Source: Dehalococcoidia bacterium (GTDB lineage Bacteria > Chloroflexota > Dehalococcoidia > Dehalococcoidales > UBA1222). Taken from it: a DNA stretch of 16,002 nucleotides. Positions within the stretch are counted from its first letter, which is position 1. Every line of letters starts with the position of its first letter. The notes under the pieces are model-generated. The model made no database searches. It had not been told where the DNA came from and was given only the letters and a program-made list of their open reading frames with translations. This document shows positions 1 to 6,768 of this stretch, piece after piece. The position numbers were made by a program, and so were the translations under genes. Where the stretch lies: positions 1 through 16,002 of the forward strand of contig WRDV01000012.1 of assembly GCA_009779655.1 (NCBI GenBank), read 5' to 3'.

Positions 1-32
1 ATTATACCTCGCGCAGGTTAATTAGGTATAAT
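1..32. repeat. Inverted repeat with mirrored -10-like hexamers
   Basis: A perfect 9-bp inverted repeat, ATTATACCT (1-9) and AGGTATAAT (24-32), is separated by 14 bp. Each arm carries the consensus -10 hexamer TATAAT, one facing each way (27-32 on plus, 1-6 on minus). No -35 is evident on plus, and the window edge cuts off the context, so this could be an operator, a divergent promoter or chance. Confidence 0.35.
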
Positions 33-247
33 GAACAATAACATTTTTCAACAGACCCTATATAGATCCCACGATTAAATGCTGCGGCCATAACTGAGCG
101 CGTATTGCCCGACAGCGGTTTTCGCTATGCGCAGTATTTAATCGCGTAAGCAATATCTGGGCACTTGACAGTCGCAATTTGTGAAGCATCCGGATTGTTA
201 AGTATGCCTGTGGTTGTTGCTGCTGTTGATTTCCTTCGTAATACCTC
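33..247. other. Gene-free stretch upstream of the lipoprotein
   Basis: I see no convincing gene, RNA or repeat here. A TTGACA at 165-170 has no -10 hexamer at a usable distance. The long minus-strand open frame across 58-447 is proline- and glutamine-rich, overlaps the real lipoprotein and its promoter, and has no family resemblance. Confidence 0.5.
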
Positions 248-276
248 TTGCACCGGCGCTTGCACGGGTGTATTAT
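248..276 (+). promoter_or_regulatory. Sigma-70-type promoter of the lipoprotein gene
   Basis: TTGCAC (248-253) and TATTAT (271-276) are separated by exactly 17 bp. Transcription would start near 283 and give a leader of about 55 nt before the ATG at 338. The spacing and both hexamers are close to consensus. Confidence 0.6.
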
Positions 277-326
277 TCGCCTCAAAAAGGCGGGGATTAT
301 TAGCTCTGCCCTACACATGTATATTG

Positions 327-333
327 AAAGGAG
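327..333 (+). promoter_or_regulatory. Ribosome binding site fixing the start at 338
   Basis: AAAGGAG lies 4 nt before the ATG at 338. The longer open frame from 248 has no such site and would begin inside the promoter, so 338 is the preferred start. Confidence 0.7.
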
Positions 334-337
334 TAAT

Positions 338-976
338 ATGAGGAAGAAACTGGTTACATTGGCTCTTGCGATAACTCTGGCGCTCTCGCTTGTCGCCTGC
401 GGCGGCGGCAATGGCAGCGGCGGCGGCGATAGATTTGAATATGGCAACGGAGCCGACTACATAGCAAACAACTTAAAAGGCGATTATTCCATCACGTATA
501 GGTATTCAATAAGCGGTGCGGACTCTCTTGAATTAACTTGCATCAGAACATCGGATGGATATTATTACGACTATGGCGGTTCCGGAGTTTTATACATTAA
601 GAGCGGCGCCAAATACGATACTTATTACGGTTCCGCAGATGGCGGTTTTATAAAAGTAGACTTTATAGAGCCTATGACTGAGGATCAGGTCAAGGCGCAA
701 TTCATATTTATTGGCTGGATGTCACATTACGGAAGTTACGCCTCCGACATGGTAAAAGACGGCAGCGAAACTGTTGCCGGACGGAGCTGCGACAGATATA
801 AATACACATGGTCCTATTTTGGCTCCTCAGTCAAGTACACCTATTGTATTGATAAAGCAACCGGTGTTTGTCTCAAGTACGCTTATGACGTAGCCAGCGG
901 CGGGCAAAGCGGCAGCCTTACGTTTGAGTGCATTGAGTTTAAGACAAACGGTGTAAAATTGCCGGCTTATAACTAG
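338..976 (+). CDS. Secreted lipoprotein, unknown function
   Basis: The product is a 212-residue protein. Its N-terminus (MRKK, then a hydrophobic stretch ending LSLVAC) is a lipoprotein signal peptide with the modified cysteine at residue 21, followed by a Gly/Ser-rich linker (about 22-31). It should be lipid-anchored outside the cytoplasmic membrane. The mature part is rich in Tyr, Gly and Ser, has alternating beta-strand character, and resembles the generic lipoproteins that carry an LppX/LolA-like or similar fold, but I cannot assign a family. Cysteines near the C-terminus (in SCDRY, YCIDK, VCLKY, FECIEF) could form disulfides. It has its own promoter (248-276) and a strong downstream hairpin, so it is probably monocistronic. 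Confidence 0.8.
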   Translation: MRKKLVTLALAITLALSLVACGGGNGSGGGDRFEYGNGADYIANNLKGDYSITYRYSISGADSLELTCIRTSDGYYYDYGGSGVLYIKSGAKYDTYYGSADGGFIKVDFIEPMTEDQVKAQFIFIGWMSHYGSYASDMVKDGSETVAGRSCDRYKYTWSYFGSSVKYTYCIDKATGVCLKYAYDVASGGQSGSLTFECIEFKTNGVKLPAYN

Positions 977-1000
977 GCACACTTCAAAAGCTTAAGTAAA

Positions 1001-1037
1001 TGAACCGCCTCGCAGCAAGCTGCGAGGCGGTTCATTT
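1001..1037 (+). terminator. Hairpin terminator after the lipoprotein
   Basis: A perfect 16-bp inverted repeat (1001-1016 with 1019-1034) forms a 15-bp GC-rich stem with a CAAG loop. It is followed by TTT only, so the U tract is short. It lies 25 nt after the stop codon. Confidence 0.75.
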
Positions 1038-1396
1038 CAAACGCTCCCCAAGTGCCCATCGGCTACTCGACAACTACATCTGTTTCCTGCCCTATTGAAT
1101 CACGCATAAAACATTTTTCCACAGCCCCTTGCGCACTCAATAAGAACCATCCGCGAGCTTCTGAGCCGTTCTGCAAGAGCCTAATCGGCAAACCTTTTAT
1201 AATATTTCATATTGCTTTCCAAACTGATATATTACTCCGGCACTAAATAGTTAGGCTATGCTCTTCCCTAATATTTAACTGCCAAAATCGTATTCCTCCA
1301 TACACTTATGTTAGCACCCTTTATCATATGTGTCCGTTTATTCATTTCCTAAGTAATATCGCGGTTATACATATCAAATTATGACACTATAAGCGC

Positions 1397-1496
1397 CGTC
1401 TGGTGAGTTTTTAATATGTAGGCCGCATTCCGCCGCGCCGCAAATTAGGGTTTTCTCATGCCTGTCTAGAAATTTAACCTTTGCGGCTCACAGACG
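1397..1496. other. Nested inverted repeats, possible structured RNA
   Basis: CGTCTG (1397-1402) is complementary to CAGACG (1491-1496). Inside these lies GCCGCAAA (1437-1444) pairing with TTTGCGGC (1480-1487), then GGTT with AACC and TTCT with AGAA around an 11-nt loop. Such nesting suggests a folded RNA or an old terminator remnant. I found no good promoter for it. Confidence 0.3.
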
Positions 1497-1518
1497 ACAT
1501 TCAAATAATCCTTGGCAT

Positions 1519-1562
1519 TTTCATCCAACTTTCATCCAACTTTCGTATAACTTTCGTATAAC
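1519..1562. repeat. Four tandem 11-bp direct repeats
   Basis: The array is TTTCATCCAAC twice (1519-1529, 1530-1540) followed by TTTCGTATAAC twice (1541-1551, 1552-1562). All units share TTTC at the start and AAC at the end, with a different centre in each pair. A period of 11 bp places all units on one face of the helix, as in binding sites of OmpR/PhoB-family response regulators. It lies 166 bp upstream of the TM2-domain gene. Confidence 0.85.
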
Positions 1563-1635
1563 CGATGTAACCCTTAATCTGCTTTTGGCACGTAAAGTTT
1601 TACGAGAAGTCCTTAACGCCGCCTTTGAAAAACTA

Positions 1636-1664
1636 TTGCTTTTTACTAAATTTTGCGTTAAATT
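1636..1664 (+). promoter_or_regulatory. Candidate promoter of the TM2-domain gene
   Basis: TTGCTT (1636-1641) and TAAATT (1659-1664) are spaced 17 bp apart, in an AT-rich stretch downstream of the 11-bp repeats. An alternative pair is TTGAAA (1625-1630) with TAAATT at 1647-1652 (16 bp). Confidence 0.4.
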
Positions 1665-1727
1665 TTATATCGCTGACTCGCGTCATATGGTAACATCAAC
1701 TGTCCGGTAGTATAGGAGGTAGAATTA

Positions 1728-2117
1728 ATGTATTGCACTCAATGTGGTTCACAGATGGAACAAACCTCAAATTTCTGCTCTAAGTGCGGCATGAGAGCTG
1801 CATTCACACAGGATTCTCCGGAACAACAATATCAAAACGCTCAAGAGCAGCCGGCATATACTCCGCCGGCCGCGCAGCGAGAGTACACCCGGGCCTCAGA
1901 GCAAAAATCCCGTCTGGTTGCCGGTCTGCTGCAGATATTTCTAGGTTGGCTTGGTATCGGGCGGTTTTATTTAGGTTATACAGGCATAGCCATAGCTCAA
2001 TTGCTGGTTACCATTTTTACGCTCGGCATAGGCGTCATATGGCCTTTGATTGACGGCATCCTGATATTAACCGGCTCTGTGGCTGTTGACGGCAAAGGAA
2101 TTCCGCTGAAAGAATAG
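1728..2117 (+). CDS. Zinc-ribbon and TM2-domain membrane protein
   Basis: The product has 129 residues. It begins with a zinc ribbon: Cys3, Cys6, Cys17 and Cys20 form two CxxC pairs. A polar, Gln/Pro-rich linker (about 25-60) follows, then a TM2 domain (about 62-120) with two membrane helices joined by a short turn and the family pattern GxxRFYLGYTGIAIAQL. TM2 proteins with a zinc ribbon are common in bacteria; their function is unknown, and a membrane-associated regulatory or scaffold role is only a guess. The start is well supported by AGGAGGT at 1714-1720, 7 nt before ATG. Tandem 11-bp repeats upstream suggest control by a response regulator. Confidence 0.85.
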   Translation: MYCTQCGSQMEQTSNFCSKCGMRAAFTQDSPEQQYQNAQEQPAYTPPAAQREYTRASEQKSRLVAGLLQIFLGWLGIGRFYLGYTGIAIAQLLVTIFTLGIGVIWPLIDGILILTGSVAVDGKGIPLKE

Positions 2118-2168
2118 CGCGCGGCGCAGAACCGCTCATTAAAGCGCAATGTATGGAGACGCGATAGA

Positions 2169-2750
2169 GTGATACCCGGAGTATTATGCATAGCAGCAGG
2201 CTACCTGCTAGGCTCGGTGCCGGCGGCTTGGATTATCACCTGCTTGTTCGGCAGGGTTGATATACGCGGAGGTGCCGACGGACAAATCAGTCCGGCATCT
2301 GTTTATTACCGGTTAGGCGTGCTTCCTTTTATTCTGGCCGCTCTGATGGATATGCTTCTTGCATTTGCCGCCGTCGCACTCGCCAGGGCTCTTAACCAAT
2401 CAATTACTATAGCCATGTTTTCCGGGCTTGCCGCCATGATAGGGCACAACTGGTCGCCGTTACTCAGATTTAAAGGCGGGCAGGGTGCCACCTCTATGAC
2501 CGGCGCTTTAGCGGCAGTATTATTCTGGCCGTTATGTTGCGGGCTTGCGACAGCGGCGCTGATGATGCTCGTCACTCGCCGTTCAAGTTTATCTACCGCA
2601 ATTGGCATAGGAGTCATCTTCATCGTCACGTTGCTACTACTTGACATGGGGCCTGTCGTATTCTACCCGCTTATTTTATTCTCCGTTATGCTAATCAAAC
2701 GCCTGCAGCTGACATATGCCAAACGCCACATGCCCGGTGCCGCAGAATAG
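2169..2750 (+). CDS. PlsY-like glycerol-3-phosphate acyltransferase, divergent
   Basis: This 193-residue, multi-helix membrane protein belongs to the PlsY family, which transfers an acyl group from acyl phosphate to glycerol 3-phosphate in phospholipid synthesis. Motif 1 is present (GSVPAAW, from residue 15), as is motif 3 (GHNWSP at 92-97 with FKGGQG at 101-106). Motif 2, normally GSGNxGATN, reads ADGQISPAS here (36-44), so the usual Ser and both Asn are replaced. It may be a paralogue with altered substrate or lost activity. The start is GTG, with GGAG (2155-2158) 10 nt upstream. It follows the TM2 gene by about 50 bp in the same direction and may be cotranscribed. Confidence 0.75.
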   Translation: MIPGVLCIAAGYLLGSVPAAWIITCLFGRVDIRGGADGQISPASVYYRLGVLPFILAALMDMLLAFAAVALARALNQSITIAMFSGLAAMIGHNWSPLLRFKGGQGATSMTGALAAVLFWPLCCGLATAALMMLVTRRSSLSTAIGIGVIFIVTLLLLDMGPVVFYPLILFSVMLIKRLQLTYAKRHMPGAAE

Positions 2751-2851
2751 CCCTGCATTGCGACGCTATTCTCTTCAAGGAAGCCTTTTGTCAGCTTTGC
2801 CCAAACGCTCTAATAACAGCAACCCCGCCTATATGAAAGAACCATATCATT

Positions 2852-3112
2852 ATGCAGGATGAAATTAAGATTAAGATGTACGGCACGGAATGGTGTCCTG
2901 ACTGCGCGCTTGCCAAATATGTATTTGATCAGCGCGGCATATCTTACAAGTGGATTGATATTTCGACAGACAGCGAGGCTGTTGCTTTCGTTGAGAAAAC
3001 CAATAACGGAAACCGCAGCGTGCCCACCATTATATTTCCCGACGGCACGGTGCTTGTCGAGCCTTCCAAATCTGTTCTGGAGAAAAAACTAGACGAGCTA
3101 TGCGGGCGATGA
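2852..3112 (+). CDS. Glutaredoxin-like / mycoredoxin family protein
   Basis: The protein is a single 86-residue thioredoxin-fold domain. The active site is WCPDC (Cys15, Cys18), the cis-proline is Pro58 in RSVPTI, and the C-terminal DGTVLVEPS stretch matches the NGGNRTVPT...DGS...PS pattern of mycoredoxins. It would reduce disulfides or mixed disulfides in the cytoplasm, using a low-molecular-weight thiol or a thioredoxin reductase-type partner. The ribosome binding site is poor (GAAAGA about 11 nt upstream). Its stop codon directly abuts the stop of the convergent CPBP gene, with no terminator visible between them. Confidence 0.85.
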   Translation: MQDEIKIKMYGTEWCPDCALAKYVFDQRGISYKWIDISTDSEAVAFVEKTNNGNRSVPTIIFPDGTVLVEPSKSVLEKKLDELCGR

Positions 3113-3883
3113 TTATAAAAATGCTGCAATAACAAAAGCTAAAGCGTTCCATACGGCGTGAACAATAATGGGGCACCACAGCGAGCCGGTTTTATAGCGC
3201 GTCACGCCAAGCACGAGTCCCATGATTAAAATGCTTGCTATGCCAAACAAATTGTACTGCAGGTGCAAGCAGGCCCATACCACAGATGTTAGAATGATGA
3301 CGCCTACAGCGCGCAGCCGAGAACGTTGCAAGCCAACAAACATAAATCCTCTGAAGAACGCTTCCTCAAATACCGGCGCAACTACCACCGTCGCAAGCCA
3401 CAGCATAGGCCACCAGCCAACGCTGCTGTACGTATTATCCATAAAGTCAGAGTTGTCCGCGCCCGGCGGCGCGCCGGTTAAGTACTCATATATTGCGCCA
3501 AAACTAACGATGCAGAATATGACGATTAGGAACACCGATAGCGCGGTAAATACTGTCTTCCATGTCAAATGTTGAAATTTTAGCCCTAAATAACCTGCCG
3601 GACCGCGGTTGCCTTTCAGGCGCACGACAAGATAAATCAACGACATGCCGCTTATACCTGTGACAATAGTAGTCAGCGCCATTTCCATGCCATAGCCTAC
3701 GGGGTTCATGTCAAAAGCAATTTCAGCCACCTCAAATCCAAGCAATACAACCAGCGGCAGCGCTAACAAAGACACGGCTATTACGGCCACACTAATACCG
3801 ATAGTGGCCCAGGCACCGTATATTCTCGGAATTGGCGATGCTTCCGCGGCAGGAGGCGACATCAATACTAATTCTTCTGACAT
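3113..3883 (-). CDS. CPBP-family intramembrane metalloprotease
   Basis: This 256-residue membrane protein has about eight hydrophobic segments and the CPBP (CAAX protease / Abi) motifs: EExxxR at Glu173, Glu174 and Arg178 (FEEAFFRG), a histidine in WACLH (His207), and HAVWN (His242, Asn246). These residues form the glutamate/histidine active site in the lipid bilayer. Family roles include processing of prenylated or small peptides and bacteriocin self-protection; nothing here fixes the substrate. No Shine-Dalgarno sequence precedes the ATG. A TTGACG/TACCAT promoter ends 6 nt before it, suggesting a leaderless message. Confidence 0.85.
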   Translation of the reverse strand: MSEELVLMSPPAAEASPIPRIYGAWATIGISVAVIAVSLLALPLVVLLGFEVAEIAFDMNPVGYGMEMALTTIVTGISGMSLIYLVVRLKGNRGPAGYLGLKFQHLTWKTVFTALSVFLIVIFCIVSFGAIYEYLTGAPPGADNSDFMDNTYSSVGWWPMLWLATVVVAPVFEEAFFRGFMFVGLQRSRLRAVGVIILTSVVWACLHLQYNLFGIASILIMGLVLGVTRYKTGSLWCPIIVHAVWNALAFVIAAFL

Positions 3884-3889
3884 TCGCCT

Positions 3890-3919
3890 ATGGTACAGCC
3901 ATGAGCACTACAACGTCAA
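3890..3919 (-). promoter_or_regulatory. Candidate leaderless promoter of the CPBP gene
   Basis: On the minus strand, TTGACG (3914-3919) and TACCAT (3890-3895) are 18 bp apart. The -10 hexamer ends 6 nt before the ATG at 3883-3881, so transcription should start at or next to the start codon. Confidence 0.45.
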
Positions 3920-3952
3920 CGCTATTACCTGCCTGCGGCGCTCCTGCCGCAC

Positions 3953-3991
3953 TGATATAATTTCCAGAACATTACTTAAAAAAGCTATACT
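3953..3991 (+). promoter_or_regulatory. Candidate promoter region of the hemolysin III gene
   Basis: There are two -10 candidates: an extended one, TGATATAAT (3953-3961), and TATACT (3986-3991) with a weak TTCCAG 18 bp upstream. Either would give a short leader containing the AAAGGAG site at 4009-4015. Confidence 0.35.
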
Positions 3992-4008
3992 GTATAGAGG
4001 CTTGCCTT

Positions 4009-4015
4009 AAAGGAG
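4009..4015 (+). promoter_or_regulatory. Strong ribosome binding site before an ATA codon
   Basis: AAAGGAG is followed after 7 nt by ATA at 4023-4025. No ATG, GTG or TTG in the hlyIII frame lies at a usable distance; the first, GTG at 4089, is 73 nt away and inside the first membrane helix. The site therefore points to ATA as the start. Confidence 0.6.
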
Positions 4016-4022
4016 TACGTCA

Positions 4023-4667
4023 ATAAAAATCAAATCATCCGAGCGTTTTGCCTTTTTATCTCATCTTGCCGGCGCAATCGCCGCGCTTGTGGGATTAGTT
4101 TTGCTAATAATCAAATCATTCGGACAAGTTGATTTTGTTCTTGTGTCCATAATTTACGGACTTGCTATGTGCGGCATGTTCAGCTTCAGCGCTATGTATC
4201 ATGCCGCCAAGCGCGAGGAAAATGCTGTTAATATTTGGCGCAAGCTGGACCATATCGCCATTTTCTTCATGATTGCCGGCAGCTATACGCCCATTAGTTA
4301 TATTTATCTATCCGGTGCTTGGCGCACAAGCATCATACTAACCGCCTGGTGTTTCGTAATCGCCGGAATACTGCTTAAGGTCTTTTTTATCGGCTCGCTA
4401 CGCATCTTTTCCACCATACTGTATCTTTTACTTGGCTGGCTGGCACTCTTCCCAATGCTTGAGCTATGGCGAGCCATGCCGCGCATTGAGTTTTTCCTGT
4501 TGCTTGGCGGGGGCGTAGTTTACAGCATCGGCGCTCTGTTGTACGCCATAAAAAAACCAAACCCATTGCCCGGAGTACTCGGTTTCCATGAGATTTTTCA
4601 TCTGTTAATACTTGCCGGCGCTTTAATCCATTACTTCGCTATCAATATGGCGCTCTCGCCGGCATGA
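4023..4667 (+). CDS. Hemolysin III / PAQR family membrane protein with ATA start
   Basis: The protein has 214 residues if started at ATA 4023. It shows about seven membrane helices and the hemolysin III (YqfA/PAQR) signatures: SAMYH near the end of helix 2, KLDHIAIFFMIAGSYTP, and HEIFHLLILAGALIH near the C-terminus. The conserved His and Asp residues form the presumed metal site. The cellular role of this family in bacteria is poorly defined. Starting at GTG 4089 would remove 22 residues, including the usual N-terminal segment (here SSERFAFLSHLAGAIAALVG) that matches the family start. The frame is open back to a stop at 4008-4010, next to the ribosome binding site. The ATA start may be a mutated ATG that lowers expression. 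Confidence 0.8.
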   Translation: MKIKSSERFAFLSHLAGAIAALVGLVLLIIKSFGQVDFVLVSIIYGLAMCGMFSFSAMYHAAKREENAVNIWRKLDHIAIFFMIAGSYTPISYIYLSGAWRTSIILTAWCFVIAGILLKVFFIGSLRIFSTILYLLLGWLALFPMLELWRAMPRIEFFLLLGGGVVYSIGALLYAIKKPNPLPGVLGFHEIFHLLILAGALIHYFAINMALSPA

Positions 4668-4793
4668 CGTAGCAACCCATCGCAGGCATAAATCCCAGCC
4701 CGGCCGACCATGCATAGCTGATATACATGTCCGCAATCTCGTTCATAAACACCGGCCGACTATTTAAAATAGCAATCCAATGCGCGTTACAGC

Positions 4794-4799
4794 TATAAT
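4794..4799 (+). promoter_or_regulatory. -10 element before the CPWC glutaredoxin gene
   Basis: A perfect TATAAT lies 28 nt before the start codon, leaving a leader of about 20 nt that carries AGGAGAGGTG (4813-4822). No good -35 is seen. Confidence 0.35.
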
Positions 4800-4826
4800 T
4801 AGGGCAAAAATCAGGAGAGGTGAAAT

Positions 4827-5105
4827 ATGGTAAAACACATATCCGGCAAAAAGGGGCCTCATCTCATGCTTTATTCCCTAAGCACCTGTCCATGGTGTCA
4901 AAAAACGAAGGAGCTGTTGGGAGAGCTGGGTTTGGAATACTATTATGCGGATGCGGATCTGCTTATTGACAGCGAGCGGCTCGATGTGATGTCTGATGTG
5001 GAGCGCTGGAATCCCAAACGTTCCTTCCCGACAATTGTTGTCGACAACAGCCGCTGCATTATCGGCTGCCAAGAAAACGAGCTTCGCGGACTGCTGAGAG
5101 TCTAA
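4827..5105 (+). CDS. Glutaredoxin-like protein (CPWC active site)
   Basis: The 92-residue protein is a thioredoxin-fold domain with redox motif CPWC (Cys21, Cys24) and cis-Pro68 in SFPTIVV, followed by the family pattern IIGCxENEL. This type resembles the glutaredoxin-like proteins of anaerobes that often work with ferredoxin- or flavin-dependent thioredoxin reductases; no such partner is next door. It should catalyse thiol-disulfide exchange in the cytoplasm. It differs in sequence and active site from the CPDC protein about 2 kb upstream, so the two are probably not a recent duplication. A good ribosome binding site supports the ATG. The gene appears monocistronic. Confidence 0.85.
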   Translation: MVKHISGKKGPHLMLYSLSTCPWCQKTKELLGELGLEYYYADADLLIDSERLDVMSDVERWNPKRSFPTIVVDNSRCIIGCQENELRGLLRV

Positions 5106-5182
5106 CCGTCTTCAAATCGCGCACATAGCACTAACATAGCCTCATACCATAAGCCTAACAGCGACTGAATTATTTTATTGAC

Positions 5183-5905
5183 ATGGCAAAACAATCTGTA
5201 ATAAAAGCTCTGGTATTAGCCCAATGCGGTTCGCGGCGCGCCATGGCAAGCGCTATCAAAGCCGGCAGGGTAGCTCTTAATGGGACAATCGTTGACGGCT
5301 ACACTCAGCCCATGGATACCGCTTGCGATAATTTAACACTGGATGGCAATGCCGTTAGCGCGCCGATGCAGGGGGAGTATCTATATATCATGTTGAATAA
5401 GCCTGTCGGAGTATTATGCGCCACGCAGGATGCCCGCGGAAGACGCACTGTTATGGATTTGCTCCCGCCGCATCTGCGCCGTTTCAGTCTCCATCTCGTA
5501 GGACGACTTGATATGGATAGCTGCGGGCTTATCATCATCACCAACGACGGGGATTTAACCTATAGCGTTACGCATCCGCGCTTTGAAAAAGAAAAGGAAT
5601 ACGCTGTCACACTAAACACTCCTATTACGCCTGCGCACAAAGCAAAAATTGAGCAAGGATTGCTATTAAGCGACGGGCCAACATCCACGGCAGTAGTTCG
5701 TATAGACCCCAAACAGCCCTCCATTTGTTACGTTACTCTACATGAGGGCCGTAAGCGCCAAATACGCCGCATGTTCGCCACAATGGGATATCGCGTTGTT
5801 GAACTTAGGCGCACACGCGAAGGGCTGCTGCTGCTTGACGGATTGCCTGAAGGACAAAGCCGCCTTCTTACAGAACAGGAAGTAGCCGGACTACGCGCTG
5901 TATAA
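5183..5905 (+). CDS. 23S/16S rRNA pseudouridine synthase, RsuA/RluB family
   Basis: The 240-residue protein has an N-terminal S4 RNA-binding domain (about 1-60: VLAQCGSRRAMASAIKAGRVALNG) and a pseudouridine synthase domain. The catalytic aspartate lies in GRLDMDSCGLIIITNDGDL, and the motif LHEGRKRQIRRMF is typical of RluB/RsuA. It converts specific uridines in rRNA to pseudouridine. I cannot tell RluB from RsuA or RluE by sequence alone. There is no Shine-Dalgarno sequence; TATTTT (5171-5176) lies 6 nt before ATG, suggesting a leaderless transcript, but a -35 is unclear. Confidence 0.9.
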   Translation: MAKQSVIKALVLAQCGSRRAMASAIKAGRVALNGTIVDGYTQPMDTACDNLTLDGNAVSAPMQGEYLYIMLNKPVGVLCATQDARGRRTVMDLLPPHLRRFSLHLVGRLDMDSCGLIIITNDGDLTYSVTHPRFEKEKEYAVTLNTPITPAHKAKIEQGLLLSDGPTSTAVVRIDPKQPSICYVTLHEGRKRQIRRMFATMGYRVVELRRTREGLLLLDGLPEGQSRLLTEQEVAGLRAV

Positions 5906-5967
5906 TTCCATTCCATATCTAAAACTTGAAGAGCTCCAAAAATATTTATGACTAAAGAGGTGTCACC

Positions 5968-6540
5968 ATGAGTGAGGTAATCAGGTGTTTTGGACATACG
6001 CCCCTATATGCGGATTATCACGACAACGAATGGGGGCGCCCAGTGCATGACGATAACAAGCTGTTTGAAATGCTGATTCTGGAGGGAGCGCAGGCGGGGC
6101 TTTCATGGGAAACGGTGCTGAAAAAGAGGGAGTCCTACAGAGAGGCTTTCGATGGGTTTGTTCCTGAAAAAGTCGCACTATACGATGAGGCAAAGAAAGA
6201 AGCGCTCATGGCAAACGCAGGAATAATCAGAAACCGTTTGAAAATCAACGCCGCCGTGACGAACGCCAAGCTCTTTTTGGAGATTGTTCAAAAATATGGG
6301 AGCTTTGATAAGTTTATATGGAGCTATGTGGATTACGAGCCCATTGTCGGTCACTGGGAGAAATTTGACGGCATGCCCCTAACTACACATATCTCGGACA
6401 AGATAAGCCGTGACCTAAAGAAGATAGGGTTCAAATTCGTCGGCTCGACCATTATATATTCATTCATGCAGGCAACAGGCATGGTAAATGATCATCTGAA
6501 GAGCTGTTTTGTTTATGAGGAACTCACAAAGGGGAAATGA
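5968..6540 (+). CDS. tag: DNA-3-methyladenine glycosylase I
   Basis: The 190-residue protein matches the Tag family over its full length and removes 3-methyladenine from DNA in base excision repair. The zinc-snap residues are conserved: Cys7, His18, His176 and Cys180. The base-recognition glutamate is Glu39 in LEGAQAGLSW. Other family blocks are YHDNEWG, NAGIIRNRLKI, GFKFVGSTIIYSFMQA and VNDHLKSC. The ribosome binding site AGAGGTG supports the ATG. Four of its seven arginine codons are AGA/AGG, whereas the upstream pseudouridine synthase gene uses almost only CGN, hinting at horizontal acquisition. It has no obvious operon partner. Confidence 0.95.
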   Translation: MSEVIRCFGHTPLYADYHDNEWGRPVHDDNKLFEMLILEGAQAGLSWETVLKKRESYREAFDGFVPEKVALYDEAKKEALMANAGIIRNRLKINAAVTNAKLFLEIVQKYGSFDKFIWSYVDYEPIVGHWEKFDGMPLTTHISDKISRDLKKIGFKFVGSTIIYSFMQATGMVNDHLKSCFVYEELTKGK

Positions 6541-6768
6541 CGGTCTCCCCACAGCAAGCCGCGAGGTATTAGGCCCGTACTGAATAAATGTCGCGGACAC
6601 TCTTATCACCTATTGTTATCTTTGAATATGCGCTTATGGCATGGTTTCCTCATAAGCACCGGAATGACCCGCAGGGCACAGCGCACAGTTGACCTTACAC
6701 CCACAGTATGTTATAAAAGCAGTGTCTGCTCGAATTAGCCGTCCAGCATATCAAACAGGAGTGTTGCC

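Larger units (their letters stand above)
1038..1727. other. Long gene-free region
   Basis: About 690 bp lack a credible gene. The only open frame above 60 codons (1052-1246) has no ribosome binding site and no family resemblance. The region holds a foldable element (1397-1496), four tandem 11-bp repeats (1519-1562), a small palindrome CGTAAA-GT-TTTACG (1591-1604), and a probable promoter for the next gene. Confidence 0.5.

Noticed and set aside
165..190. TTGACA as -35 of a promoter
   Set aside because: No -10 hexamer at 16-18 bp; the pair at 248-276 fits better.
58..447. 129-codon minus-strand open frame
   Set aside because: It covers the promoter and first part of the lipoprotein gene, has biased low-complexity composition and no ribosome binding site or family resemblance.
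1052..1246. 64-codon plus-strand open frame after the first terminator
   Set aside because: No ribosome binding site or promoter, and no protein-like pattern; probably chance.
4667..4826. Minus-strand open frame running through the spacer after the hemolysin III gene, and a 9-bp direct repeat CCGGCCGAC (4700-4708, 4752-4760)
   Set aside because: The frame has only a 35-codon ATG-started part and no ribosome binding site; a single 9-bp repeat is not strong evidence of function.
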